Part shown: positions 13,101 to 22,013 of the stretch, in pieces
How positions within the stretch are numbered: the first letter of the stretch is position 1
How the letters are laid out: the number at the start of each line of letters is the position of its first letter
From: Strigamia acuminata
Lineage: Eukaryota; Arthropoda; Chilopoda; Geophilomorpha; Linotaeniidae
Length of the DNA stretch: 64,000 nt
Direction: 5' to 3'
NCBI GenBank assembly: GCA_949358305.1
Contig: OX442321.1
Span: 4,303,605-4,367,604, forward strand
Translations under genes and position numbers: made by a program
The notes under the pieces: model-generated
What the model was told of the DNA's origin: nothing
Seen by the model: only the letters and a program-made list of their open reading frames with translations
Database searches by the model: none

Positions 13101-13460
13101 GGAAGCGGTTTCCATTTGAATTCGGCGGTTTGGCCGTCGATCACTTTTGTAAGCGTGAAATTAGTCGGTGGCGTCAACGGTGGAGCGTCTTTGTACGTGG
13201 AATTGGTTGAGAAATGTGAAAAATAAAGTTTGTATAATGTGTGGGAAGGATAAACTTACAACTTATGGCATTTATGGCATTCTCGTCTAAATCGATGTTG
13301 TTGTCAACGTCGAAGAACAATGGCTGCTTCGTTTCCACGTAGACGTCTTTAAATGAGTGAATATATATGTGAAATATTATTGAATATTGGTGTATTACTT
13401 ACTGTGAAAATGAAATGTAATTAGCAGATTGAAATAAAATTCCAAGGAGCAAATCTGCAT
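10192..13460 (-). CDS. Neuroglian-like FnIII protein without Ig or TM domains (6 exons, 391 aa)
   Basis: Exons on -: 13460-13403, 13346-13260, 13188-13064, 12990-12810, 12751-12308, 10472-10192. All join in frame with GT-AG introns, one of them only 58 bases, from ATG to stop. Exon 1 encodes a short hydrophobic leader (MQICSLEFYFNLLITFHFH), possibly a signal peptide. Exons 3-6 encode consecutive fibronectin type III repeats resembling the membrane-proximal FnIII repeats of neuroglian/L1-family adhesion molecules: RIRGYKIQMWSD, then PGPVAAFDAIP, WKRP, LTGYHVYLS and YRFTIRALTEVGEG. Neuroglian normally has six Ig and five FnIII domains, a membrane segment and an ankyrin-binding tail; here the Ig domains, membrane segment and tail are absent, and the frame ends after the last FnIII with a Lys-rich tail. 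A secreted adhesion-type protein is the inference. It could also be a decaying partial duplicate, though no stop or frameshift is visible. Confidence 0.7.
10600..11236. repeat. 20-bp minisatellite, block 1 (in intron 5 of the neuroglian-like gene)
   Basis: From about 10740 the 20-mer AATTTTTGGTCCAAAAAATG repeats about 25 times with substitutions (GGTTC, TGTCGG, TTTTCGC variants). From about 10600 to 10735 diverged 20-21-mers such as AAAATTGATTAATTTTAGCCT lead into it. The core TTTTTGGTCCAAAAA is itself a palindrome. Long open frames on the minus strand are an artefact of the repeat. Confidence 0.93.
11237..11693 (+). mobile_element. 5'-truncated non-LTR retrotransposon tail inside the minisatellite
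   Basis: About 455 bases interrupt the minisatellite. The first part encodes the typical C-terminal tail of a Jockey/CR1-type ORF2 (IIRGQVCSPSLLSQFRFHVP, then VNDLPSNIDIF). A 3' UTR follows, containing a short inverted pair (GTCCTGTC ... GACAGGAT), AATAAA and a terminal (ATT)n run. The 5' truncation and simple-repeat tail are typical of target-primed reverse transcription. Minisatellite monomers resume immediately after it. Confidence 0.8.
11694..12236. repeat. 20-bp minisatellite, block 2
   Basis: Same AATTTTTGGTCCAAAAAATG monomer, about 27 copies, ending in diverged units near 12236. It includes the same ordered run of variant units (TTCGC, TGTCGG, TGTCGG) as block 1 near 10985-11035 and 12005-12055, so part of the array was copied as a higher-order block. 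Confidence 0.93.
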
Positions 13461-13994
13461 TTTGTGTGTGAATCTTTTAGAAAATTCATCATTTAATGTA
13501 TTAATTTTTGACGAGCGGTAAGAAGAAACCTCGTGAAATTCGATTACTAATTAGAAAAAAAGCATTTATTTCCATAATTTCCACAATCCTAATATACTGA
13601 AACACCAAATGCAGAAATATACGTCAGAAATAAATTTAATTTTAGCAAATTTCTTCGAAAACTCGCATTTAATTACCTTTTTTCAGATTTTTATGCGAAT
13701 CCATTAAACGATAAAAATCAATAAAAAATAAATTATTCCAAAGTCTTTTACTCATTTTTAAATGTCTAATGATGTCACAGAAATTTATTTTTACCACAAA
13801 AACGCTCAATTTATTATTTTCCGTCTTAATCACTTAATTTGCCATCCGGCGTGACAACTTAATGGCCGCAAATAACTCGTCAAAACACCATTAACCTGCA
13901 CCAAACCATAAACGACTTATCCCATCAAGAATAAATAAATAAATTTGGTAAAAACATTTTTATTTCCTGCATTACAAGAATCTAATCTTCATTT
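13461..13994. other. Intergenic, AT-rich
   Basis: I see no gene, tRNA or clear repeat between the neuroglian-like gene start and the small peptide gene. Confidence 0.6.
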
Positions 13995-14280
13995 TCATTT
14001 TCCAAAGCAATTGCAGATACAAGTTCTACTCCTGCAACATGCACGAAAATTTCCACATCTCAGCTGACATATTCGTTGAATGCAAAATTTCAACCCAATT
14101 TGTCGCTCTGCAACGTAATGAACCGGCGGTAGTGCTGCATAATACCACAAAATAATTACAAAATGAGGAATTTATACTTATATTTCTCATACAACCTTCA
14201 AGATCGGCGTCATCCAGTGCTGCCGATACACCAACGGCCAATATCAGCACCACGGTGCAAATAACGAGTCCGAAACGCAT
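13995..14280 (-). CDS. Small secreted cysteine-rich peptide (2 exons, about 74 aa)
   Basis: ATG at 14280 begins MRFGLVICTVVLILAVGVSA, a textbook signal peptide. Read straight through, the frame gives an 84-residue protein stopping at 14026. An alternative is a 61-base intron (14195-14135, donor GTTGTATG, acceptor TTATGCAG, phase 1); splicing it opens a second exon of 140 bases to a TGA at 13995-13997. The mature part of the spliced form has eight cysteines in about 30 basic residues, spaced C-x4-C-x3-C-x5-CC-x4-C-x1-C-x1-C. The CxxxC and CxC elements are the hallmark of cysteine-stabilised alpha-beta (defensin-type) peptides, with a short acidic propeptide before. I favour the spliced form because its cysteine pattern is non-random. 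Antimicrobial activity is inference only. A second donor, GTATAA, slightly downstream is also possible and keeps the phase. Confidence 0.6.
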
Positions 14281-14636
14281 TTTCAATGTTGATACAAAGA
14301 ATTATAAACTGTTGGCTAATTGCAACTGTTTATATAGCATTTTAGAGACGTAAACAACTTAATTTAAGTACAATTTCTAGGAATTGATAAGCAGAATAGA
14401 TAAATTATGGATGGTAAAGCCGATAAATTCTTTGTTTGTGGAGATTTGAGACAAGTTATCTCTTGTTCAGCTTTGGTTGTCAAAGGTAGTCGACGATTCA
14501 AGAATTTTCATTTGAAATCTATAAATAAAATTAATAAACATGGTCAATTTATTCGTGGTACTTGTCAGGGATCCAGGATTAAATAGAAATATAAAATTTA
14601 GGAAAGTGAATTAAATCACGGGCTAAAGTAGCCGTA

Positions 14637-14707
14637 GCATCGGTGGTTCAGTGGTAGAATGCTCGCCTGCCACGCGGGCGGCCCGGGTTCGATTCCCGGC
14701 CGATGCA
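14637..14707 (+). tRNA. tRNA-Gly (GCC)
   Basis: Intact 71-nt tRNA with acceptor stem GCATCGG/CCGATGC, A box GGTTCAGTGG, anticodon GCC, B box GGTTCGATTCC and a downstream T run that can end Pol III transcription. The upstream flank (TTAAATCACGGGCTAAAG) is shared with copies at 8.3 and 59.4 kb. Confidence 0.95.
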
Positions 14708-14893
14708 TATTTTTTTTTTCGTGTTTTTGTTTGAAAATTTGAATAATTTTTGTGTATTTAGACGTGAATCTTGTTTATTTATTCTGTTTTGTTTTTGTGG
14801 ACGTATATTTTAGTGTTTTAATAGAAATGATTTTTTTTAGGTCAATTGAAATGTTTAAGGAAGTAAATAAGATTGAGAGGTGGTTTTTTCGTA

Positions 14894-14964
14894 GCATCGG
14901 TGGTTCAGTGGTAGAATGCTCGCCTGCCACGCGGGCGGCCCGGGTTCGATTCCCGGCCGATGCA
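14894..14964 (+). tRNA. tRNA-Gly (GCC)
   Basis: Identical in sequence to the copy 257 bases upstream, with the same anticodon GCC and a poly-T terminator directly after. The 5' flank differs from the other copies, so only the gene itself is conserved here. Confidence 0.95.
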
Positions 14965-15212
14965 TTTTTTTTTGCGTTTTATGTGCGCATCTATTTGCAG
15001 TTTTTTTTTCTAAGTAAATAATAAATAATTAATTTTTTTCTTTGGAACGGAAATTTTTTTTTTTATTTACAATTTATTTAGAAATTTTTTTTTTTTTTTT
15101 TTTTTTTTAAGTACCGGTATTTATAATAAATTACTACCGGTAATTAGCAACAATGAGAAAAATTAAATGACGAGATTGAAGAAAAGTCGTTTCTTTAATA
15201 AAGTTTAATATC

Positions 15213-15283
15213 GCGTCGGTGGTTCAGTGGTAGAATGCTCGCCTGCCACGCGGGCGGCCCGGGTTCGATTCCCGGCCGACGCA
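15213..15283 (+). tRNA. tRNA-Gly (GCC) with compensated acceptor-stem change
   Basis: Acceptor stem is GCGTCGG/CCGACGC instead of GCATCGG/CCGATGC. Both strands of the third base pair changed (A-U to G-C), so pairing is kept. Anticodon, A and B boxes are unchanged. A downstream block of about 390 bases is shared with the 59.4-kb copy. Confidence 0.95.
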
Positions 15284-15680
15284 TATTTTCTTTTTTTTTT
15301 TTTTTATTTTATTTACAATTTTTTTTTTTAAAAAAAATAGTTTTTACTCTGAAATAACAATATTTGTCTAAGATAGACATTGATTCCTTCTAACGTAAGC
15401 AAATGTTCTTTTCTTCATTTTTCTAATTTTTACACAATTTTCTTTAATTTAATTTTTATAAAACTAAATCCACAAATTAAAAATAAAAACACAAACACAA
15501 AAAAGAGAAAAAAAATGCAAATTTTAAAACAAAATCTCGTATATTTCATCAACAAATCAACAAATCCATCAACTCAAACTTAAATTAAAGCGCCCTCGAA
15601 CCAAAAAGGCTCCAAAACACGCCTTACTTCCAAATTCCCCCACCAGACTCCTCCGCCATTACTTTTCAAAGCCCGCTGCA
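15284..15680. repeat. 3' flank of the dispersed tRNA-Gly repeat unit
   Basis: This stretch, including TTTTTACTCTGAAATA, AAATGTTCTTTTC, CAACAAATCAACAAATCC and CACGCCTTACTTCC, recurs after the tRNA at 59400-59470 up to about 59836. A shorter stretch recurs after the broken tRNA at 17862 and near 19330-19375. Confidence 0.75.
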
Positions 15681-16690
15681 ACCAAGGATACTTGTTTGTA
15701 ATTTAATTATTTCATTTTCTTTATTTTTTTTGTTGGTTTGTAAAATTGATTCAAAATTTACCACAAGTTAATCGAAATTCAAAATTTTCTGACACTGACT
15801 CGTGAGTTGCAGAGTCACTCTGGTGGGAATAATTATTATTAATAATTATTTGTCGACGTTGATTCCAACCAATAGTGATGCTTTCTCCGCTGCTTAGCAA
15901 CAGCACGTGTTTGTGTTCTTCATTTCATTTCTCTCCATTTTGTCGTTTGTCGTTTGCTTTTCTTTTCGGATCGATGATGTTTTTCGGTGTTTCCATTCGT
16001 TTTCCTGATTGAAATGATGCAAAACCAAAGGATTAGATTGGGCTTTTTATTTGATTTTAGTTATTTATTTATCTGTGATAGAATTTTATGGTTTTTTCTC
16101 TTTTCCCGCTGATGTGGTCGCGAGTTTCCATTCTATTTTTGACCAAAATGGAATTTCTTTTTGTTTATTTGGTCTTCTGCTCGCCTGACAAGAATTGGAT
16201 CAAGATTTGATTTTGAGTTGCCGGTTCGATTTTCGTTAATATTTCTCTAAATGTAGAGGAATTGCATTAGTTAGCATAAATGCGTATTTGTCCACTGTAG
16301 CATTTGAGATTTGTATCAAGAATTTACGTAATTTCTTATCATTTTGCCAAATAGAAGAGAATTTTATCACAACTGCCTGCTTTCTGTTTTGTTTGGATTG
16401 AATTATCTGGAATGATCCTTTCACAATTTTGTGTTCGTTTCTCAGTTATTTAATTCGGGTTTGATTTCCAAAAGGTTGGTTGGTTTCGTAAACATGGGAT
16501 TAACATTTCCACTTTTTCTTTGAAAAATGATCCATTTATTTTCTTACATATGTTTTGGTGGTTTCTCAACGGTTGGTTTGAATTTTTCATTTGAAATTGA
16601 ATTGGTCTTGTAGGTTTTCGTGATTGTTAATGGCATTTGTCATTTTTTGGTGGCTCAGGAGATGGTCATAAACTTCAAAAATGACATTTT
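15681..16690. other. Intergenic; 3' part is a dispersed repeat
   Basis: No gene. From about 16270 the sequence matches blocks elsewhere in the window (GTAGCATTTGAGATTTGTAT near 21225; TTTGATTTCCAAAAGGTTGG near 21278 and 40322). The last 110 bases before the minisatellite match 40600-40720. Confidence 0.6.
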
Positions 16691-16694
16691 CAAG

Positions 16695-17533
16695 AAAAAA
16701 ATGCATTTACAGATGAAAAAAATGCATTTGCAGATGAAAAAAATGCATTTGCAGATGAAAAAAATGCATTTGCAGATGAAAAAAATGCATTTGCAGATGA
16801 AAAAAATGCATTTGCAGATGAAAAAAATGCATTTGCAGATGAAAAAAATGCATTTGCAGATGAAAAAAATGCATTTGCAGATGAAAAAAATGCATTTGCA
16901 GATGAAAAAAATGCATTTGCAGATGAAAAAAATGCATTTGCAGATGAAAAAAATGCATTTGCAGATGAAAAAAATGCATTTGCAGATGAAAAAAATGCAT
17001 TTACAGATGAAAAAAATGCATTTGCAGATGAAAAAAATGCATTTGCAGATGAAAAAAATGCATTTGCAGATGAAAAAAATGCATTTGCAGATGAAAAAAA
17101 TGCATTTGCAGATGAAAAAAATGCATTTGCAGATGAAAAAAATGCATTTGCAGATGAAAAAAATGCATTTGCAGATGAAAAAAATGCATTTGCAGATGAA
17201 AAAAATGCATTTGCAGATGAAAAAAATGCATTTGCAGATGAAAAAAATGCATTTGCAGATGAAAAAAATGCATTTGCAGATGAAAAAAATGCATTTACAG
17301 ATGAAAAAAATGCATTTACAGATGAAAAAAATGCATTTGCAGATGAAAAAAATGCATTTGCAGATGAAAAAAATGCATTTGCAGATGAAAAAAATGCATT
17401 TGCAGATGAAAAAAATGCATTTACAGATGAAAAAATGCATTTACAGATGAAAAAAATGCATTTGCAGATGAAAAAAATGCATTTGCAGATGAAAAAAATG
17501 CATTTGCAGATGAAAAAAATGCATTTGCAGATG
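16695..17533. repeat. 21-bp minisatellite, about 40 copies
   Basis: Monomer ATGCATTTGCAGATGAAAAAA repeats about 40 times with very few changes (GCAGATG or ACAGATG; one unit short by a base near 17432). Because 21 is a multiple of 3, several frames stay open on both strands, with a plus-strand heptad MHLQMKK. I regard these as repeat artefacts because there is no non-repetitive coding sequence around them. The last units shift to GATGGGAGAG and GATGAGAGAG types. Confidence 0.95.
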
Positions 17534-17633
17534 GGAGAGATGCTTTTTCCGATGAGAGAGACGCTTTTGCCGATGCTGACATTTCATCAATTTTTTGTTT
17601 GATTCTCTTATTTCTGTATACGAATTTCTATTG

Positions 17634-17861
17634 AGCTTAAAATCACTTAAAAGTCATGTTTTATGTGCAATTATAATGAAAATAGGAGTTGGATATTACG
17701 CTAGGGAATATCCCATAATAGCTGGAGCGGAAGTAAGGCACGAGTGTCGCTTCTGTACTAATCTGTGCACTGGGTACTTGTGGCACTTCTCAGGGATCCC
17801 AAATTAAATAGAAGTATAAAAATTAGGAAAGTGAATTAGACCACAAGCAAAAATGATCGTC
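17634..17861. repeat. 5' flank of the dispersed tRNA-Gly repeat unit
   Basis: This block, including GGAGTTGGATAT, ATCCCATAATAGCTGGAGCG and GGGTACTTGTGGCACTTCTC, is about 90 percent identical by eye to 59165-59399. In both places it runs directly into a tRNA-Gly. Confidence 0.8.
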
Positions 17862-17927
17862 GCATCGGTGGTTCAGTGGTAGAATGCTCGCCTGCCACGC
17901 GGGCGGCCCGGGTTCCCGGCCGATGCA
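17862..17927 (+). pseudogene. tRNA-Gly pseudogene (T-loop deletion)
   Basis: Same tRNA-Gly sequence as the intact copies, but five bases are lost from the T-loop: GGTTCGATTCCCGG became GGTTCCCGG. That removes the B box and the T-loop, so Pol III transcription and folding should both fail. Confidence 0.9.
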
Positions 17928-17993
17928 TTTTTTTATATAAAAACATATATTACAAACTATTTTTTTTTAAATAAAAGTTTTTACTCTAAAATA

Positions 17994-19214
17994 GCAACAA
18001 CTGCTTTTTAGCACGTCGCAGATGATCCTTCGCTCCTTTTGCTAAGTCCTTCACCTCGATGTCTTCCAACACAATTTGTCGAAACCGGCCTGGTAGCAGA
18101 GAGGAGCATCGGGTACCCGTACCCGTAACCGTAACCGTACCCGCCCGTACCCTACGGGTACGGGCGGGTAACGGGTACAGTTCTCTCGCGACTAACGGTT
18201 ACGCGTCGGGTACGTTTTTTGTACGTCCGCAACGTGATGCTAACATCGTAAATACAGACTTTGATTTTGAATTTGAACTATAAAAATGTTAGCACCACTT
18301 TGCAAATTATCACAACAACACAACAACACCACAGACCACGCGACAAAAACAGCAAAAACAGTTAAAACACTTGACGTGATTGCGATCGGGTATGGGTACG
18401 GGTAGGGTAGGGTATGGGTAAGAACTTTTAAGGGGAGACGGGTAACGGGCGGGTAACGGGTAGAAATTTTACGCCAATGCTCCTCTCTGCCTGGTAGCAT
18501 GTCCCATCTAGAGACATTTGCAATTTTTTGTTTGCTTCTTTTCAATCTGTATACGAATTTCTATTTCTTGAGTAGTAGTATGAAGAATATTTTAAAGCAA
18601 AAATTGGGGTCTAGTTCTTAATCTGTCATACTATATATTGCCACATGGGCTGACATTCCCCCTGATAAGATTTCTCTGAACAAGATGGGATGGTTTTTAC
18701 TTCATATCTCTGAGAATTCCAATAAGAATTAATATTAAGTGAAATTGAGATTGAAATCACATCTTGAACTCCTCATTGATTAGGTGAATCATGATGATGG
18801 ACGTTCCGCCGTTTCCACAGAATTGGCGATACCAGGTTTTCCCCAAAGCCGCCGGTTCCGCAAGTTCCGCGGTTCCGCAAATTATCCTGTCCCTTATTTA
18901 AGGATTAAAATCGACGTACTTCATTGATGCGTGCCGTTTCCCAGTCGTCTTGAATCATAACTGTAGACATCCGTCGATCGCTAAATTCATGATTCTTCTC
19001 GACTATTCGCGTGTCTTGGTCTTCTGAAAACTGAAACTCTTTTTCCCTTCTCGTCCACCATCTAAAATTTGATAAAAAATTATTTTTAAAAATTTAAAAA
19101 AAAAATTCTTTCTTACTTGTCGCCGAAATGAATGCACACTGAAGCCAGCACAACTGCACGGAAACAACAACCAATGACCGCCCATTTAAATTCCGTTTCG
19201 GACATGTTAAACAT
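17994..19214 (-). pseudogene. Small membrane-protein family, copy A (interrupted by a hAT-like MITE)
   Basis: Exon 1, 19214-19117, encodes MFNMSETEFKW and a hydrophobic segment ending CIHFGDK. Exon 2, 19061-18920, encodes a charged region with EFQFSEDQD, RIVEKNHEFS and RRMSTV. The intron is 55 bases, phase 2. Exon 3, about 18530-17994, contains RWDMLPG, FRQIVLEDIEV and KDHLRRAKKQ, split by a 393-bp transposon. Removing the insertion restores an open exon 3; the exon 3 acceptor is not clear. The product would be about 125 residues with one N-terminal membrane segment. I do not recognise the family. Six more copies lie in this window, all on -, including an intact one at 41378-42066. The insertion very likely makes this copy non-functional. 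Confidence 0.6.
18097..18489. mobile_element. hAT-like MITE with TACCCG-repeat interior
   Basis: 393 bp with 13-bp perfect terminal inverted repeats CAGAGAGGAGCAT, flanked by a perfect 8-bp target-site duplication CCTGGTAG. The 8-bp duplication and CAGAG ends are hAT superfamily features. Sub-terminal regions are built from GGGTACCCGTA/GGGTAACGGG units on both sides, in opposite orientation. There is no transposase. Paralogous genomic sequence at 41450-41500 lacks the insertion, giving a natural empty site. Confidence 0.9.
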
Positions 19215-20206
19215 GGCTGATTATGAATGATTATGTTATGTGCAACGGAAGAATGCAGGAATGTGGTCGCGAGCCAAGATCTCGAGCGTGTTCTAGGTCG
19301 ACATTCTATCACAGATTATAATCTGTGCTTGAACCAAAAACGCTCAAAAACACGCCTTACTTCCAAATTAGGCTCTAAACAAAACGCTGGGTACACCCAA
19401 TATGGCTAACCTAATTTGGGTACCCAAGATTTCTTGAATTGATTAATTAATTTTTTTTTATTATGACACAAATATTAAAAATTAAACAAAATTAAACACA
19501 AAATTATTGTGTTTCTTGAGATGATTTTTCTGGATGTGTTTGGAGTAGGCAAAAGAACGACCATGTTGGTTAAAAGAGTAACATAACTGGGTTTTTATTT
19601 AGGAATAAGATAGGTGGCGCTGCACGAAGTAGCGTCACAAAATAACGAGTGGTCAAGCTGACCAATGGAGTCGAACACTCCAAAAATTGTCAGCAAACAT
19701 GAAATTGACATAAAATTATCATAATCATTTCAAAAAAGCATCAAAATCATTTTAAAAAGTTATCAAAATCAATATTTATTATAAATTATTAAAATCAACT
19801 TAATTCGTTAAAAAAAAATTGGAAATTAACTAAAAAGCGAGAAAAATATATACAATTCTATTCATTTATGTTTTCTGAACATAAAAGACATGGCATCTGC
19901 TTTGGAGTTTTGTCCATTGTATTTAGCATTGCATTTTTGAGACTTAGTCAAATTTTCCACCCAGCAGAGAAATAAGAGTGCAGTGCAGCGATCCCATTTG
20001 CGTTTTATGCATTTCCAAGATGTTTTCGTTGTTCAACAGCAGACTGTGTGGATGTTCATTTTATGACGATGCTATAAACAATACGAAACGCTAAACAATA
20101 ATCTGTCACGTAACTCTCGATCAGCACGAGGCGAGGTGAAGATAGCAAGATTTTGTTGGTCGGGCTCTGCCTTCCATTTCGCCCTTGTTTTTATCCCAAT
20201 TCATCC

Positions 20207-20247
<41 letters not shown>

Positions 20248-21520
20248 TGATATTTTTCGACATATTCCATTCGTCTTTCTTTTGTATTTATGTAGAATTC
20301 TATCACCACAACCGATCTGGATTAAGATGGTTTGATACGAGTTGATAATACCTGATTTCATTCATTTTAGGCTTAATTTCACTTCTGGATTCCATTTAAG
20401 GCTTAATTTCAATGCTGGATTCCATTTAAGGCTTAATTTCAATGCTGGATTCCATTTTAAACCTAAAGCATTTATAATGAATGTATTTGTTAATGGTTTG
20501 ATATGAGTTGATAATTCCTGATTTCATTCATTTTACGCTTATTTTAAATTCAATTTAGATTTTTTTGAAATATTGAATTTCTTGTTGTTTGATAGAGGGT
20601 AATATCCAACTCTTTTCTCTTCAATGATCAGTTGGTCACTCCTGTATAAACTGATGACTTGACTTGTCTAAGTGGAACCGGAAGAGAGCTCTGCATTATT
20701 TTGTTTTCAACATATATGTTTGATTTTTCTTGCTTGTTATTGTATAATTTTTGTCCAATTTGTCTTTGGTCACCAACCAAGGTAGTGCCATCATGATTGT
20801 TGGAAACACAAATACCTGTAGGATCTTATCCAAGAAAATCAAGAAATTAGCAGTTTTTCTTCTTTTGTTTTTGAAAAATGAGCTTTATCTCTGACCTGTA
20901 TTTGGTTGGTTTCCCGCCATTCAATTTTCTAACTTGTCCACAACATTTTTGCATCATTTATATTTCTATACTTCGATGGCGTAAACATGGAATTTGCCAT
21001 TAATTCATGAGCAACTGCATTCTTATCATCCCAATTATCTCATGCTTTTCGAATTTATCCAAATCTGCCTTACCTTGGACACCTCTTGGTGTTGATGTTC
21101 AATTCCTTCCTTTTTCTTGTTGCTTACAATAGTATACAAGTCTTCTTTATGTTTAAGTTAAACTTCTAGTTTACTTCTTTAAAAAATGCTTGAATATCTT
21201 CTTAAATATCACTTTTTTCCACTGTAGCATTTGAGATTTGTATTAAGAATTTAATTTCTGATCATTTAATTCGAGTTTGATTTCCAAAAGGTTGGTTGGT
21301 TTCATAAACATGGGATTAACATTTTCGCGAATTTCTCAGCAAGTTTGAATTCGTATTTCTTTGAAAAAAGATCCATTTATTTTCTTACATAAAAAAAATT
21401 TAAAAAACTTTAAATATCAAACGACTAGAATGTAAAATTGCACTGTATGCTCACTACAAATAAAAAAATGGTGGCAGTGAGTATTTATTTATCGGTGACA
21501 CTTTTAAGCAGTTTTTGAAT
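19215..21520. other. Intergenic with simple repeats and dispersed blocks
   Basis: No gene supported. Contains a (TC)n microsatellite at about 20212-20243, three tandem copies of about 30 bp (AGGCTTAATTTCAATGCTGG) at about 20370-20455, and a block near 20063-20160 (TTATGACGATGCTATA, AACAATAATCTGTCACGTAA) that recurs at 40150-40270. The block at 21220-21430 is the common downstream flank of the small membrane-protein family. Confidence 0.6.
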
Positions 21521-21694
21521 AGTCTGCTGGTCGAAAAATGACGCAAATGATCTCTGGGTCCCCTTTCTAGGCCGTTCACCTCAATGTCTTCCTCGACAAT
21601 TTGTCTCAATCGAACGGGCATCATGTCCCAATTTGGAATTGTTGCAAATTCAATCTCTTTTGCGTGCGTTCTCTTCTCTCATTCCTCCTGGGAT
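21500..21694 (-). pseudogene. Small membrane-protein family, copy F, 3' part
   Basis: Encodes the family C-terminal exon on - (WDMMPVRLRQIVEEDIEV and following). Exon 2 and exon 3 run together without the intron seen in copies A, B and D. The rest of this copy lies to the right of the copia element (25443-25690), which inserted into its exon 2 and duplicated GGGAT. Confidence 0.6.
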
Positions 21695-21879
21695 TGTTAG
21701 ATTTAATTGTTGTAAATTATCATTTGTTTGACGTTTTATCCAAGTTTGTAATGTTTGCGACATGTTATGCGCGTGTCATTCTATTGTTGTAAAAACTTTT
21801 TCTGAAGAGTAAAGACGTGTTTTTTCTGTTCCGTTAACGTGTGATCTTTTAATTCGATTTGGACATTCGAAATACAACA
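21695..21879 (+). repeat. 5' LTR of the copia element
   Basis: 185 bp, TGTTAG to ACAACA. By-eye comparison with 25253-25437 shows no differences. Confidence 0.93.
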
Positions 21880-21880
21880 A

Positions 21881-21889
21881 GTGGTAGCA
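21881..21889 (+). promoter_or_regulatory. Primer binding site (initiator tRNA-Met type)
   Basis: TGGTAGCAG, two bases after the LTR end, matches the first nine bases complementary to the 3' end of initiator tRNA-Met; the match weakens after that. Confidence 0.75.
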
Positions 21890-22013
21890 GTAGGCCGGTT
21901 TTCTTCGAAGAGAAGCTCTACACGGCACTCCGACGATATTTTCGAGTGTTTCCGCAAGTACGAAGAAGAAACGTGACGGAATCGAACGTAACGAAAATCG
22001 AACGTTGTGAAAA

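Noticed and set aside
14752-15021. 89-codon plus-strand ORF.
   Set aside because: It runs through the tRNA-Gly gene at 14894; there is no coding signal outside it.
16620-17450. Open frames of 260-276 codons on both strands (heptad MHLQMKK).
   Set aside because: They are produced by a 21-bp tandem repeat with no stop in several frames; there is no non-repeat coding sequence, and adding one copy of 20 bases breaks them.
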